Source of the DNA: Cynocephalus volans
Lineage: Eukaryota > Chordata > Mammalia > Dermoptera > Cynocephalidae
Direction: 5' to 3'
Assembly: GCF_027409185.1 (NCBI RefSeq)
Contig: NC_084462.1
Span: 26,449,577-26,513,576 of the forward strand
Length of the DNA stretch: 64,000 nt
Shown here: positions 41,409 through 53,880 of the stretch, piece by piece
How positions within the stretch are numbered: the first letter of the stretch is position 1
How the letters are laid out: every line of letters starts with the position of its first letter
The notes under the pieces: generated by a model
Seen by the model: only the letters and a program-made list of their open reading frames with translations
Databases searched by the model: none
What the model was told of the DNA's origin: nothing
Made by a program: the position numbers and the translations under genes

Positions 41409-41999
41409 AAACAATCACTTGCTCTTGAACACTCATAGCAGCCTTTTGCAATAACGAAAACTGGAACAACCCAGATGTATATCAACAGGTAAGTAGATAA
41501 AGAAATTGTGCTATGTCCATGCAATGGAATACCATTTATCAATAAAAAGGCATGAACTATTGATCTGTGTAACAACTTGGATAAATCCTAAAATAATTAT
41601 TCTGACTCAAAGCAGCCAGACAAAAAGAGAGAATGTACCATACAATTCCATTTACATAAAATTCTGGAAAATGCAACTTATAGTAACAAAAAGCATATCG
41701 GTGGCTGCACGGGGAATGGCGGGGAGGGGGCAGAAATGGGCAAGAGGGAGGAATTTAAAAGGATGTGAGCCAATTTTGGGGGGTAATGCACATGTTCCTC
41801 ATCTTCACTGTAGTGATGGTTTCACTGTATACATATGTCAAAATTTATCAAATTACACACTTTATTTTTTAAATTTATTTATTAATATATTTTTTTTTTT
41901 ACATTCTAAGATGTGTTATGGACCAGTCGGCAACCATACACTTTAAACATGCAGTTCATAGCATGTCAATTTTACCTCAATAAATTTATTTAAAAAGTG

Positions 42000-42340
42000 A
42001 AGTAGTAAAAATAAATTAATTAATTAAAAAAATAAAAACAAAAAAAATTTTTTAAATGATAAGAAAAAATGAAATAGTAAAACAGCTAAGGGATTATGGG
42101 TATTTTTTATAATATTCTTGGATAAGATCCCATTCTGTTTTAGAAAATTAAAGCTTTCAAAGCTTTAAATAACACTGTTATTTAAACACATGACTTGATA
42201 TAAGAAAGTACATAAAATTTGGTAAAAAGATGTTATTACATTACAGAGAGAAGACAAGAGTCTATCTCAGGAAAGGGTAGAAAAATTAAAAGTCTTATAT
42301 TAGCACAAAAAAGAGCTTAGCAATTACAATTAAATTTAAA
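42000..42340. other. AT-rich stretch, nothing recognised
   Basis: Low-complexity A/T text at the start, then unassigned sequence. No gene or clear repeat. Confidence 0.4.
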
Positions 42341-42342
42341 AG

Positions 42343-42440
42343 GGGCTGGCTGATTAGTTCAGTTGAGCATAGTGTTGATAACACCAAGGTCCAGGGATTG
42401 ATCCCTATACCAAACAGCTGCCAAAAAAAATAATAAGTTT
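42343..42440 (+). mobile_element. Monomeric tRNA-Ile SINE
   Basis: 'ggggctggctgattagttca', 'gttgataacaccaaggtcca', 'gggattgatccctataccaa', 'acagctgcc', then an A/AAT tail. The flanks share TTTAAAAG. Confidence 0.85.
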
Positions 42441-42795
42441 AAAAGATCTATATAAATTCATGATTTTTTGTTTAAAAATAAAAGGTAATATTTCTGTTCT
42501 GTCATCCTGCAATGTTCCCGGTGCTCTTGTGAAACCATAAAAATCTTTCCTATGACCCAAATTTTGAACTCTGATACTGTGTTTGAATAATACAGGGTCA
42601 AGGGTCTTTGGAAAGAGCAGCTGATTCTATGTTTGAGGCAGAAAACTTTAAACTGGGCCTAGAACATCTAATTGGCAGAAGGCAAGAGTGCTCTTCAAGG
42701 CTAATTGGAGCTATATCATTACAAAGAACAGAGAGCCAGCTTAAAGAAATATTCACTTGCCAAAGAGTGGCAAACTTGAGCATCAAAATAAAAAT

Positions 42796-42872
42796 AAGGG
42801 TTCAGATCCCTATACCAGCCAGCCACGATCAGTCAGTCAATCAATCAATCAATCAATCAATAAAATAAAATT
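42796..42872 (+). mobile_element. tRNA-Ile SINE 3' fragment with (TCAA)n tail
   Basis: 'agggttcagatccctatacc' and 'agccagcca' are the end of the monomer. A short TCAG/TCAA tandem repeat (42828-42861) and AATAAAAT follow. Confidence 0.7.
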
Positions 42873-43084
42873 ATGGTCAATGGAGTAAGTTGAATTTGTA
42901 AAATACCATGAGTCTGTGATACTCAAAAGGGATACATATCTTAGAACGTGAGTAACATGATATTGAAAGTTTCCACTGGAACTCAGAATTACAATAGATG
43001 TGAAATTCCAGAGCTAGAACGTAGAATTTACGAAGGAGATGTTGGTGGGCTGATTCTGTGCCTCCTGAATCCACCTGTTTCAAG

Positions 43085-44105
43085 TTCGTGAGAGCTGAGA
43101 TAGCAGAGAAGGGAATGGGAGCTGGAGCTACGCTGGGCTCCTCTCAAGGAGGCAGGACGGCGGGTGGAGAGTCTCCGCCCTGCTGGACAGCTGGATACCT
43201 CCCTGCAGCTGCGAAGAGCAGACTGTTCCCCATCTAGCTAAAGCAGCATTGACCTCAGGGTAGAGGAGGCTGCACTTCTAGAGTTTATCTGGGAAAGGCG
43301 GACACAAGTATTTCCTGTGGTTGACATCACGGAAAGGAAGTGCCTCCTAGAGACACAGCATCAGACCCTCATAAGGATACGAGAAAGCACCCACAAGAAA
43401 AGGAATCCACGCTAGACTTTGGCCAGACTTAGAAAATGGCCAGGCATCTAGCCATGGAAGAACTCTCTCATCCCCTTACCTCTCCTACCTCCTCCCTTTT
43501 GACCCAGGTGAGGAAGGATGTAAGCAGAGAGATGGGGCAGAATTCACCCATAATTGCCTTCCTGGATAGAAGGCTCTTCCCTGCTACCAGCCTTAGAGGG
43601 GGAAGGAAGAGAAGGCTTAACCCCAGTAAGAGGAATGGTTCCTCCATAGTGCCCTGGTGACAATGCACGTCTCTGCGTGGGCCATGTAGATAAGGCTTAA
43701 CCACAGCTGACCTAAGTCTTGGCAGGATGCCCGTGGCCTTCCCCGAACATGAGCACGTGGGAGGGTGGTGAGGAGCTGCCTCCCTCTGTTCTGGGAAGGC
43801 TGTCCTGCGGCAGTTGTCATCAGCTCTGGGTTCCACTGAGATATGAGGCTTTCTGCCCCGCCTGTCTCAGCGTACAGCTGCAGGCTCTCCAGCTGCTGAG
43901 CTGTGACCTGGAATTGCATGTTCCTCAGCAACAGGGTGCCCTGTCACTCGCGTTACATTGTCATCTGACCCCTTCTGTTTTGGTGTCATCCTGTTGAACA
44001 AGGGACAAAGGGAACTGACCCCTGTGTTAATCTTGCTTTTGCTGTCTGTAAACAATAAACAGCCTGAATCTAAAAAGAGCTTGTTGTTTCTTTGCCAGCC
44101 AAGTA
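43085..44105 (+). repeat. Possible solo LTR of an old endogenous retrovirus
   Basis: A GC-richer block in an AT-rich region, unlike the neighbouring L1s. Near its end is AATAAA (44053-44058, in 'gtaaacaataaacagcctga'), then a short GT-rich stretch and 'tttctttgcca', as in many retroviral R-U5 ends. I found no second copy, no primer-binding site and no clear duplication. It could also be single-copy DNA. Confidence 0.3.
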
Positions 44106-45530
44106 TGTCAGCCTTGCTTGACACCCCTGGGTGAGTTTGAGGTTGAGTCATAAATGGATCTGAATTGTGACTGTGTTTTGTGACTTGAAGTGACCACAGA
44201 ACCCTTTAGAAGCAAGCAGAAAGACCTGCCTAAGCGTTTATCCAGTGGAAGGGAGAGATTACCCACTGGATAAGTTCTTAATCTCTCAACTCTTTGCTGT
44301 CAAACCGGCTAGATTTCCTCCTTGAAATAAGAAAATGATATTAAATGTTTCAGACAGTGTATCTTCTCCTATGAAGCACAGTCATTTTTTGTTTTGTTTT
44401 GTTTTTTTCCACTTTGCACAGTAATGTTATTGAGACCCGTGTGCAGGCTGAGGCTAAACTCTCCTCTGAAACCTTAAAGCTCCCCTGACCTCCCACCTGA
44501 GAGGGAACCTTGTCTCTAGAAGGTGGGGTCTTGTGGGAGGTCACAGTGAAGTGTGATCAACACTGCTTTGAGAGTTTTTTCCTTTGTGGACTGAGAGTAA
44601 AAAGGTTCCTTCAGCAAGCAGCCAGGGCTACCAGTTTGAATGTGTTTTCCCTTCCCTTGCCAAGCCATGAGAAAGAAAACACCCCAAAGCAATTCCTAAG
44701 AATGGACACCAAAATGAAACAAATACCCCAACTGTATGTCAAGTCGCTGGCACAATAAAGCACAGTAATTTGTTAGCTCATTCCTAGAAGAATATATTCC
44801 AAGGACAAAAGAACTACAAAGAAATCTTAAACAATACTCAGTGATCATATTGTTAGCAACAGTATTGATACTCATATTTTGAATTTATTTTATGTATAGT
44901 ATGGAAAGCAAATAAGTAATTGTGTTCAAATTATTAGGAACCAGGATGAGGGAAAAGAGCTACAAATATTAAATCAAAGAAATTAAAAAGATTTTAAATT
45001 TAAATGGGAAATATTGTTATATACTCATAATTTGTTTTTCACTTTCTAAACTACTTATTTTCCAGTTCTGTCCACTGAAAAGTTTCAGAAACTGCAATGA
45101 CTGTATAGCAATAGTACACCTGGTGCCTGACTATGGTCTCTACATACCTTTTCCCACTAAGTGGAATTAGGACTCTCTCTGGAGAAATGGCTAATCTCAG
45201 GCTTGTGACAAGAAATATAGAAGATGAGCCTGGAAAATCTAGTCATGCCAGAAATCAAAAATAGAATCTACTGAAGTCTTTTTGAAAGGACAAGGGGATC
45301 AACTTAAGGGGTTCCTACTGGTCAAAAATGCAACAATCTGAACCTGAAAAAAGAATAATGACAACAGTGAATTAAAACACATCACATGTAACCCCAGTCT
45401 AATCACGAGAAAAGTAACAGACAAATCCCAACAGAGGGACATTCTACAATGTACTTAATCCGTACTCCTCAAAACCATCAAAGTCATCAAAAACAAGGAA
45501 AGTCTGGAATGTTCTATAAATGTCAATTAA
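44106..45530. other. Unassigned intergenic sequence
   Basis: No exon, RNA gene or clear repeat was recognised on either strand. L1-like text may begin towards 45300-45530 but is too diverged to call. Confidence 0.4.
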
Positions 45531-45539
45531 GTCAAGTTG

Positions 45540-47470
45540 GTTGAGAGTATTGTTCAGATTTTCTATATCCTTATTAATGTTTTCATCTTCTTGTTTTTAA
45601 GTCAATTGACAAGGGAACAGTGTTAAAATTTCCAAATATGATTGCAGGTTTGCCTGTTTCTCCTTTTAGCTCTGCCAGTTTCTTCTCCTTGGACTTTGAA
45701 GTTCTGTTATCAGATCCATGCACATTTAGGATTGTTATGTCTTTCTGTTGAATTGACCCTTTTTTCATTAAGAAGTGTCCCTCTTTATCTCGGCTAGTAG
45801 TCTTGGATGTACCATCTACTTTGTTATTAATGTAGCCACACCAGCTTTCTCATAGTGCTTATAGGGTATATCTTCTCGCATCCTTTTATTTTCAGTCTGT
45901 CTGTGTCTTTATACTTAAACTGTGTACCTTGTTAAAAAAAGAAAAAGAAAAAAAGCATATAATTGCTTTATTGTTGTGTTTTATTAATCCAGTCTGACAA
46001 TCTCTATCTTTTAATTGGAGAGTTTAGGAAATTAAATTTCATGTGATTGTCATCTTTTTGTTCCTCCTTTCCTTTAATCTTTTGGATGAATCAATTATTA
46101 TTTTTATTTTTCTACTTTATCTCGCTTATGCTTTTTAGCTATACCTTTTTATATTATTAATGGCTTCTTTTTCTCTGTAAATAAAGTATATAAAATGAAT
46201 TTTATTTATAAAGTAAAACTGTACTGTTTTCCAATTTTGTCAGATTAACATTTAGAATGCCTTTACTGCACTTGTCCTGTCCACAGTGCCAGAGAGTAAA
46301 ATATGCATATGTTTAAGAATATGCATATGTTTATCTACAATACTACATGCTAAAAGTAAAATAGCACTTATTTGCCCGATATATTTGCCCAACATTTGGC
46401 ATGCCCTTTCACAGTTTAAAACTATACAAACCGAACTTTTAGACCCAGCCTACAAATCTATTTTTGTATTTATTTTTATTACCCTACATATAGCAATTTA
46501 AACTTAATGCTCCTTAACTGGTTCTAATTCTTACCATTAATCCTTTCATACAATTGCATCCCTACTCTTGAGTTACTTTAGTTCATGTTCTCTGTTTGCT
46601 GCAGTAAATCATTCTGCAAATTTTTCAGGAAGATTCTTGGTTGACATACTTCCTTAACCTCTGCATTTTTGTGAATGTCTTCCATTTGCCTTTGTACAGA
46701 AATAGTAACTTGGCAGGGTACATAATTCTTGGTTCAAAATTATTTTCCCTTAAAACTGTGTAGATATTGTTCCATTGTCTTCTGGCATTTAGAGTTACAA
46801 GAGAAAAATCTGAGGTCAGCCTGACTTTTGCCCCTTTATAGGTAACTTGTTTTCTCTGGATACTTGTAGAATTTTTTCATTATCTTTGAAATTTCAAAAC
46901 ATCACCAGAATATGCCTGGGGTTGCTTTCTTCTCATCAAATTTTAAAGGTACCCTGTGTGCTTTCTCCATTTGTAGATCTAATTCACTCTCAACACTGGA
47001 AAATTTTCTTCAATTAGTTCCTTAATTACTGTTTCAGCTCCATTTGCTTTGTCCTCTATTTCAGGTATTTCTATTATGTGTAGATTGTATCTCCTGGACC
47101 AGCACTCTAGGTCTTTCTTTTTCTCCTCTTTTCTGATCTTGATTTCTTTTCCTTTTTTTTTTCTACATTCTGTGAGACTTTCTCTTGTTTTGCATTTACT
47201 GCCGTAATTCGATTTTGTGGACAATCCAGCTGATTCATTTCTATTACCTCTATCAGCTCCCTGATACGTTTTGAGCTATGCCTATCCCTTCTGTAACACT
47301 GTAGATAGTTTGATAAAATCCCTTGTTATACAATTCCTAAACCTTTCTATAGCTTCTATTTCCAGCACCATACCTGTTTCAAGAGGAGGCATTTTCTCAA
47401 TGACTTACTCTGTTCCTTTCTTCTGAACTGCAATATTATGTCTTTTTCAATAGCTCTTCTTACCAACCAG
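45540..47470 (-). mobile_element. Old L1, antisense: ORF1 and ORF2 endonuclease
   Basis: The minus strand gives an ORF1p stretch at 46979-47224 (KKDLECWSRRYNLHIIEIPE; ETVIKELIEENFPVLR). To its left, at 45583-45768, is an endonuclease stretch (MKKGSIQQKDITILNVHGSD; LKGETGKPAIIFGNFNTVPL). The order ORF1 then ORF2 along the minus strand is as in L1. Degenerate. Confidence 0.8.
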
Positions 47471-47609
47471 GAACAAAACTGAAGATTAAGAGAGGTGTAC
47501 AACCTGATATTTTCATATACAGATATGTTGCAAAATGATCGTCATGATCCAGATAATTGACAAGTCCGTGGCTACCATTTGTGTGTGTGTGTGTCTGTGT
47601 GTGTGGTGA

Positions 47610-48500
47610 GGAGATTTCAGACCTATCCTCTTAGCAAATTTCAAGTATGGCATACAATACAGTATTGTTCATTATAGTCACTGTTAGATCTCCAGAATTT
47701 ATTTATCTTGCATAACTGAAACTTCGTATTCTAACCAGCATCAACCCATTCCCCCTCTTCCAGCCCCTGGCAACAACCACCCTCCTATCTGCTTCTATGA
47801 GTTTGCCTATTTTAGATTCCACATATAAGTGAGATCCTGCAGTATCTGTCTTTTGGTGTCTGGCTTATGTCACTTAGCATAATGTCCTCCAGGTTCATCC
47901 ATGTTGTCACAAATGGCAGGATTTCCTTCTTTTATAGGGCTGAATTATATATGTATATAATATACATAAAATACTATTTTATATATAGTATGTTATATAT
48001 AATATTGTATTTCCTTTTTATATATATATATATAATGTTACATTTTTTTTATGCATTCATCTATCAAAGGATATTCCGGTTGTTTCCATATCTTAACTAT
48101 TACAAGTAATGTGGCTATCAACATAGGTGTGCAAATATCTGTCCAAGTCCCTGCTTTCCATTCTTTGGGGTATATACCCAGAAGTGGGATTGCTGGATCA
48201 CGTGATAGTTCTATTTTTAATTTTTTTAGAAGCCTCCATACCGTTTTCCATTCTTACCAACAGTGCACAGGGGTTCTGCTTTCTCCACACCCTCACCAAC
48301 ACTCTCTATCTCTTGTCTTTTTGATAATAGCCAGTCTAACAGGTGTAAGGTGATAGCTTGTTGTGGTTTTGATTTGGATCTCCCTGATGATTTGAGATGC
48401 TGAAAACCTCCTCACATACCTGTTAGCCATCTGAATTTCTTCTTTTGAGAAGTATCTCCTTAGGTCTTTTGTCTACACTGTTATTATTGTTGCCTTAAAC
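47610..48500 (-). mobile_element. L1 3'UTR and ORF2 end, antisense
   Basis: 'acagtattgttcattatagt', 'ccagcccctggcaacaacca', 'catccatgttgtcacaaatg', 'ggtatatacccagaagtggg', 'ataatagccagtctaacagg' is the antisense of an L1 from its 3'UTR into ORF2. An AT repeat lies at 47946-48040. Confidence 0.85.
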
Positions 48501-48509
48501 AGTTAAAAC

Positions 48510-49140
48510 GGTCTTTTTAAATTTTTAATTGTGGTGAAATATACAAAACATGAGATTTACCATTTTAACTATTTTAAGTGTACCGTTTAATGACATTAAG
48601 TACATTCACAGTGTTGTGCAACCATCACCACCCATCTTCAGAACTCTTTCATCTTCCCAAACTGAAACTCTGCACCTGCCAAACAATAACTCCCCATTTC
48701 CCCTCCCCCTAGCCCCCTGGCAACCCCCATTCTACTTTGTCTCTATGAACTTGACCACTGTAGGTACCTCGCATAAGTGGAATCACACAATATGTTTGCT
48801 TTTGTGTCTGGTTTATTTCACTTAGCATAATATCTTTAAGTTTCATCAGTGTTGTAGCGTGTATCAGAATGTTCTTTTTTAAGGCTGAATAATGTTCCAA
48901 TGTATGCATATACCACATTTGTTTATCCGTTCATCTGCTGATGGACACGTGTGTCGTTTCCACTTCTTGGCTATTGTGAATGCTGCTGCTATGAACATTG
49001 GTGTAAAAATATCTGTCCAAATCCTTGCTTTCAATTCTTTTGGGTATATACCCAGAAGTGAGATTGCTGGATCATACGGTAATTTTATTTTTAATTTTTT
49101 TAGGAATCACCATACTGTTTTCTACATATTTTTAATTTTT
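48510..49140 (-). mobile_element. Second L1 3' end, antisense
   Basis: 'aaatttttaattgtggtgaa', 'accgtttaatgacattaagt', 'cttggctattgtgaatgctg', 'ggtatatacccagaagtgag'. It repeats the region covered by 47610-48500 in the same orientation, so it is a separate insertion rather than a continuation. Confidence 0.8.
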
Positions 49141-49144
49141 TAAA

Positions 49145-50573
49145 GATCTTTTATATTTCCCCCCACTTATTTATTCATTCCAAGCTGCTTCCTTCCTTCC
49201 TGCAGATTTAAGCTAGCATTTGGAATTATTCTCCTTCCGTGGGGACTCATAGCACAAGTCTGCCGGAAACAAAGCCTCTCAGCTTTTGTTTGACTAAAAC
49301 TTACTCTCAAGAAAGTATTTATTGACACTTTAAAATTTTTATTTCCATATTATGCAAAATAAACATAATACACAAAATACAGTAAAATGGACTTTTCCCA
49401 TTTCAAATAAATATATTTTACCCTTGTAAAATATTTATTAGTCTGTGTAATTCACCACAGAATATTAATCAGTAAAATAATACTCTCTAGTTAAATTGCC
49501 ATTTATTTTAATGATTCTCACAAGCATTTTTCTGGAGAAAAAGAATACTATTCTCCATAGAATTATATTGATTTGGAGACTGTTACTTCTTGTTTGGAGA
49601 AGGCAAAAATTGCTCTTCTAAAAAGTGTTTAGGGTCAAAAAGAGTCTTAGTTTGAGAGAAAAATAACATTGAAGTCTTTGCTGAGTCAAGTAACTTATGT
49701 GGATATGTTCTTGTTAATACTTCCTAAAGACCAGTCTACATTCCAAATTATAATGACTCCTATGGATCACACTGGTAATTTCCAAAATTAGTGGTTAAGT
49801 ATTTAAGTTTACAGTCATGTATGTAATATAAACTCAAGACAGAATTTTAAAGCCCCATTAACAGGAAAGACTGAAAATAATGGTGCTATACAGGACAAAT
49901 TTATCTTTTTCACAATTGTTGCTATTAACATTATAAGAACTGAAATCTACTGAATTATTCAGACTTACTGCAGGCTTATGCACACATAGATCCCTGATCA
50001 GTTTAAGACAATGTGTTAGTTTGCTCTTGTAAGTGGTAAGAATATTTTAGTAACCAGCAAAAATCACATTAGGTAGTCACCAATCTCGAAAGTTTTCTTA
50101 TGTATAATCTAGTCTTCCTCTAAAGAATATATAACCGAGTAATAACAGCCATTAGTATTGTCTAGCTTCCTATGTTAGCAGTTCATTGGTATTTTAGACA
50201 CTAGATGGCAGAAGGATATCAATCTTTACTGTAGCTCTGATTCTACTACACATGACTCATTTACATGGGTGCAGAAATGCTGATCAACCGTGCCACCTCA
50301 AAACATAACTATGTTCAGTAAAAATCTCACATAGGCTATAAAATGGGTATTAGATCTGTCCTCAGCATTACAAAGGACATCAATTATTGTCCTGATGGTG
50401 ACTTATAATACAAAACTTCTTCTTCTTCATTTTAAAGGGTAAGAGAGTATACACCTAGGCCTTCTTTTATGGCAACATCTTTATTTATACAAATTTCTGA
50501 AACAGGTAAGTGTGTACTCAAAAAATTCACAAGTTGGATAAAACAAGTTTGTGGCTTCCTTCTTTGACATTCT
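49145..50573 (-). other. Possible 3'UTR part of the TSPAN12 retrocopy
   Basis: Lies directly downstream (on the minus strand) of the retrocopy stop codon. It has no recognised repeat, and minus-strand AATAAA motifs occur (for example complementary to 50479-50490 and near 49335-49342). Retrocopies normally include the 3'UTR, so part of this is likely TSPAN12 3'UTR. I could not locate the poly-A or the target duplication. Confidence 0.4.
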
Positions 50574-51208
<635 letters not shown>

Positions 51209-51209
51209 A

Positions 51210-51355
51210 GTTTTGGAGGCTGGGAAGCCCATGGTACAGAAGGCACATCTGGTGAGGGCCTTCTTGGTGGGAACTCTCTACAGAGTCCCATGATGGTGCA
51301 GGCAATCACATGGCAAGAATGGCAAGAGAATTCTCTCATGTGCTCTCTCTTAACC
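51210..51355. repeat. MaLR-like (MST/MLT) fragment flanking the retrocopy
   Basis: 'agttttggaggctgggaagc', 'catctggtgagggccttctt', 'caatcacatggcaagaatgg' read like the interior of a MaLR LTR. The TSPAN12 retrocopy seems to have landed in or beside it. Confidence 0.5.
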
Positions 51356-51379
51356 TAATTTTTATAAAATATTTTCATG

Positions 51380-51790
51380 GGGCATAGATTCCTAAGTTAT
51401 CAAGTTTTTTCCTTTCCCCTTTCCTTTAAAGATGTCATTCCATTTCTTCTGACTTCTATAATGACTCTTAACAAGAAAGCCATAGTTCTTATTATCCCCC
51501 TGAACTTAATGTCTTTTTCCTCTGACTGTTTTAAGGATTTCTTTTTTCCCATTGGTTTTAGAAAATTGACTCTGGTATGCCTAGGTCTGGTTGTTTTTGT
51601 TTGTTTGTTCTTTGTTTTTGTATTTATTCTGCTTAGCGTTTACTGAGCTTCTTGAATATGTGAGTTCATGTCTTTCATCAAGTTTAGATTTTCTCAGCAC
51701 CTTCTCTCTGTTTTCTCCTGCTGGGTCTGATTTTCAGCATAGATATTCCTCAAGCTGCTGGAGATGAGAGTCTTTTTAGGTGCTGCTATG
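51380..51790 (-). mobile_element. Old L1 ORF1-region fragment, antisense
   Basis: 'catttcttctgacttctata', 'cttaatgtctttttcctctg', 'tttactgagcttcttgaata' and 'tttctcctgctgggtctgat' follow the antisense of an old L1 ORF1 and its surroundings. Confidence 0.5.
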
Positions 51791-51799
51791 GGGAACTCC

Positions 51800-52500
51800 T
51801 GGGTTTCACTGGCCACCCCTCAGCCTGTTATTCTCTTTCTTCAAGTGTTCTAGGGCAGTAAAGAAAAGCCAGTTAATGACACAATTTGTATTATCGACAT
51901 TGCCTCCATATCCTTCAAATTCTAAGGCTACTACATAAATCAGTGTTTCCCAATCCACCACAGGTGAGATTCCTGGCAACTGTGATGTTCCATCCAGAGA
52001 AGCAGAGACAGGCACTGGGGGAGGGCAGTTCTCAGTGTTTATGGAAATTGTCACACCACAGCTGCAAGCAATTCAAAGGTAGGCCCAAGGGACGTGCATT
52101 GTGGCATCAACAGCATCTTCTGTATAGGTAAAGGGGGACATAAGTAAAGGGGGAAAGTTCTTTAGAGAAAAATCACAGCTAATAAATGCATAAGGAGTGA
52201 TAAAATTAGAAATTTAACATTTTGTAGTACTCAGTGAAATAATAGATCCACGAACAACCACCACAGGCTACAAGAACCATTAGGTAAGGTTTTTAAACTT
52301 TATAATGAATGGATTTAACTGCCAACTTCTAACCCCCAATCAACCCTAAATGACCAAAAGCAGAACAATCAGTCACAATGGGGATCCCAAGTTGAGCGGA
52401 TGGAAAGAACAGAGCCCCTCTCATGAAACAACCGAAAAATTGAACCCAAATTTAATCGAGCCTCTAGATCTATGAGTTTATGAAAAATAATAGTAATAAT
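51800..52500. other. Unassigned intergenic sequence
   Basis: No gene or repeat family was recognised with confidence. Some parts may be diverged L1. Confidence 0.35.
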
Positions 52501-52504
52501 AATA

Positions 52505-52602
52505 AAGTCATAGGTTGGGAGAGCCTAGTGCTGGTAACACCTAGGTCAAGGGTTTGGATCCCTGTACCAGCTAGTTGCCAAAAAATAAAAAATAATAAAA
52601 TA
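52505..52602 (+). mobile_element. Monomeric tRNA-Ile SINE, 5'-truncated
   Basis: 'ggttgggagagcctagtgct', 'ggtaacacctaggtcaaggg', 'tttggatccctgtaccagct', 'agttgcc', then an A/AAT tail. Confidence 0.75.
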
Positions 52603-52645
52603 ATGATAGTAAAGGTATAGATGACACTAAAAGAAAGTATTTATA

Positions 52646-52712
52646 ACAACACCAAAGTTAAGGGTTTAGATCCCCATACCAGCCAGCTGCTAAAAATAAA
52701 AAATAAAAAAGA
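52646..52712 (+). mobile_element. tRNA-Ile SINE 3' fragment
   Basis: 'aacaacaccaaagttaaggg', 'tttagatccccataccagcc', 'agctgc', then AAATA-rich tail. It lies 45 bases after the previous SINE. Confidence 0.7.
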
Positions 52713-52789
52713 TGTATTTAGCTATATCCAGAATTGAGAAATAATGCTCTAGGAAAAATAACTGTTTCTTCAACAAATAATTATAAGAA

Positions 52790-52985
52790 AGAAAGTGGGG
52801 AGCGATGGATCCAGAGCCACAGCAGAAGCCCGTGGTCCTGAGATGGTGGGGCCATGAGCCCTGCCAACTGCTGATGCAACCAGACCAGCAACAGAGCCCA
52901 CTGTGGGCCAACCCCACCCCTTCTCCCCCACCCGCAACATCTTAGAATGTACCTATTTAAAAAAAAATTTTTTTTTAAAGAAAGG
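52790..52985 (+). mobile_element. Short relative of the composite VNTR element
   Basis: A GC-rich stretch ('gagccacagcagaagcccgt', 'ggggccatgagccctgccaa') is followed by a C-rich tract ('ccccttctcccccacccgc'), then 'aacatcttagaatgtac' and an A/T tail. The last parts resemble the end of the composite at 30755-32171 ('caatatcttacagtgt'). Flanks share AAGAAAG. 5'-truncated copy of the same or a related family. Confidence 0.5.
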
Positions 52986-52989
52986 GAGA

Positions 52990-53735
52990 AATGCTGTAGA
53001 TAAGACATAGAAACTAAATGTAATTATCCAACTGTAAAAAAAAAAAACTTTTTTGAGACAATTGGGAAAATTAAAACACTGGCTGGGCTTTGGATGATAT
53101 TAATAAATTATTGTTCATTTTGTTAAGTGTGATACTGGTGTTATGGATTTTTCAAGGTCTTTGTTAGAAATGCATCTAGAAGTATTTACTAATGAAATAA
53201 TAAGATATCTGGAATTTGTTTTACAATACTCGAGTGAGGGGGGAAGCAAGAATGGCAATTTAAAATTTTTTTTAATTGACATGTACTGATTGTGCATATT
53301 TATAGGTTACAGAAAAATGTTGATAATTGTTGAGCTAGGTGATGGGAATTAAAATTATTAAAAAGCAAAAGTTTGGCGGTGAAGGGAAGGAGAATACCTG
53401 GGGAAGGACGTAGAATCCAGGAAGCTGGAGCATGTGTATGTGCTGAAGGAGAGAGTGAGCACACCAGGAAAAGAGGAAATGGCCAGTCCTGGAGGGTCCT
53501 GGAAAATAGAATGCAGAGCCCAGGTGACAGGCTCGGCCTCAGCAAGGGTGATAGTTATATACCAGCCTCTATTCGCTGAATTCCAGCTTGTGTCCTGCTC
53601 ACACATATGATCTTTTTTGCTTTTAAATTTTATTTTTGGGGTAAGAATATTTAACATGAGATCTACCCTCTTCACCAAATGTCGAGTATACAATACACCA
53701 TTGTTGACTATAGGTGCTTGTACGTTTGATCTTCA
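52990..53735. other. Intergenic, with a short L1 3' antisense piece
   Basis: At about 53262-53345, 'ttttttttaattgacatgta' then 'attgtgcatatttataggtt' resembles an antisense L1 3' end. The rest is unassigned. Confidence 0.4.
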
Positions 53736-53880
53736 TTGGCCTTTACAACAATTCCATGGGATGATTATAATTATACCCATTTTAGAGGTAAGAAATTTAG
53801 GCTCAGAAAGACTGATGACTCACCTAGAGTCAAATAACCTGTAATAGGCAGATGCACGATCTCAACCCAAGTTGCTGTAT
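53735..53880 (-). repeat. MIR SINE, antisense
   Basis: 'cctttacaacaattccatgg', 'tatacccattttagaggtaa', 'gaaatttaggctcagaaaga', 'cacctagagtcaaataacct'. Antisense MIR order. Confidence 0.6.

Larger units (their letters stand above)
40600..41990 (+). mobile_element. Old L1 ORF2 end and 3'UTR, sense, with two later insertions
   Basis: 'gatggaacaacatgaaagga', 'cagctattccactcccaggt', 'ggaacaacccagatgtatat', 'tgcaatggaataccatttat' and 'gtggctgcacggggaatggc' follow the L1 3' end. Interrupted by a SINE (about 40800-40905) and by the mosaic insert at 40978-41394. Confidence 0.75.

Noticed and set aside
42608..42868. 86-codon plus-strand frame
   Set aside because: No similarity seen, and the end of the frame is the SINE fragment and the TCAA repeat.
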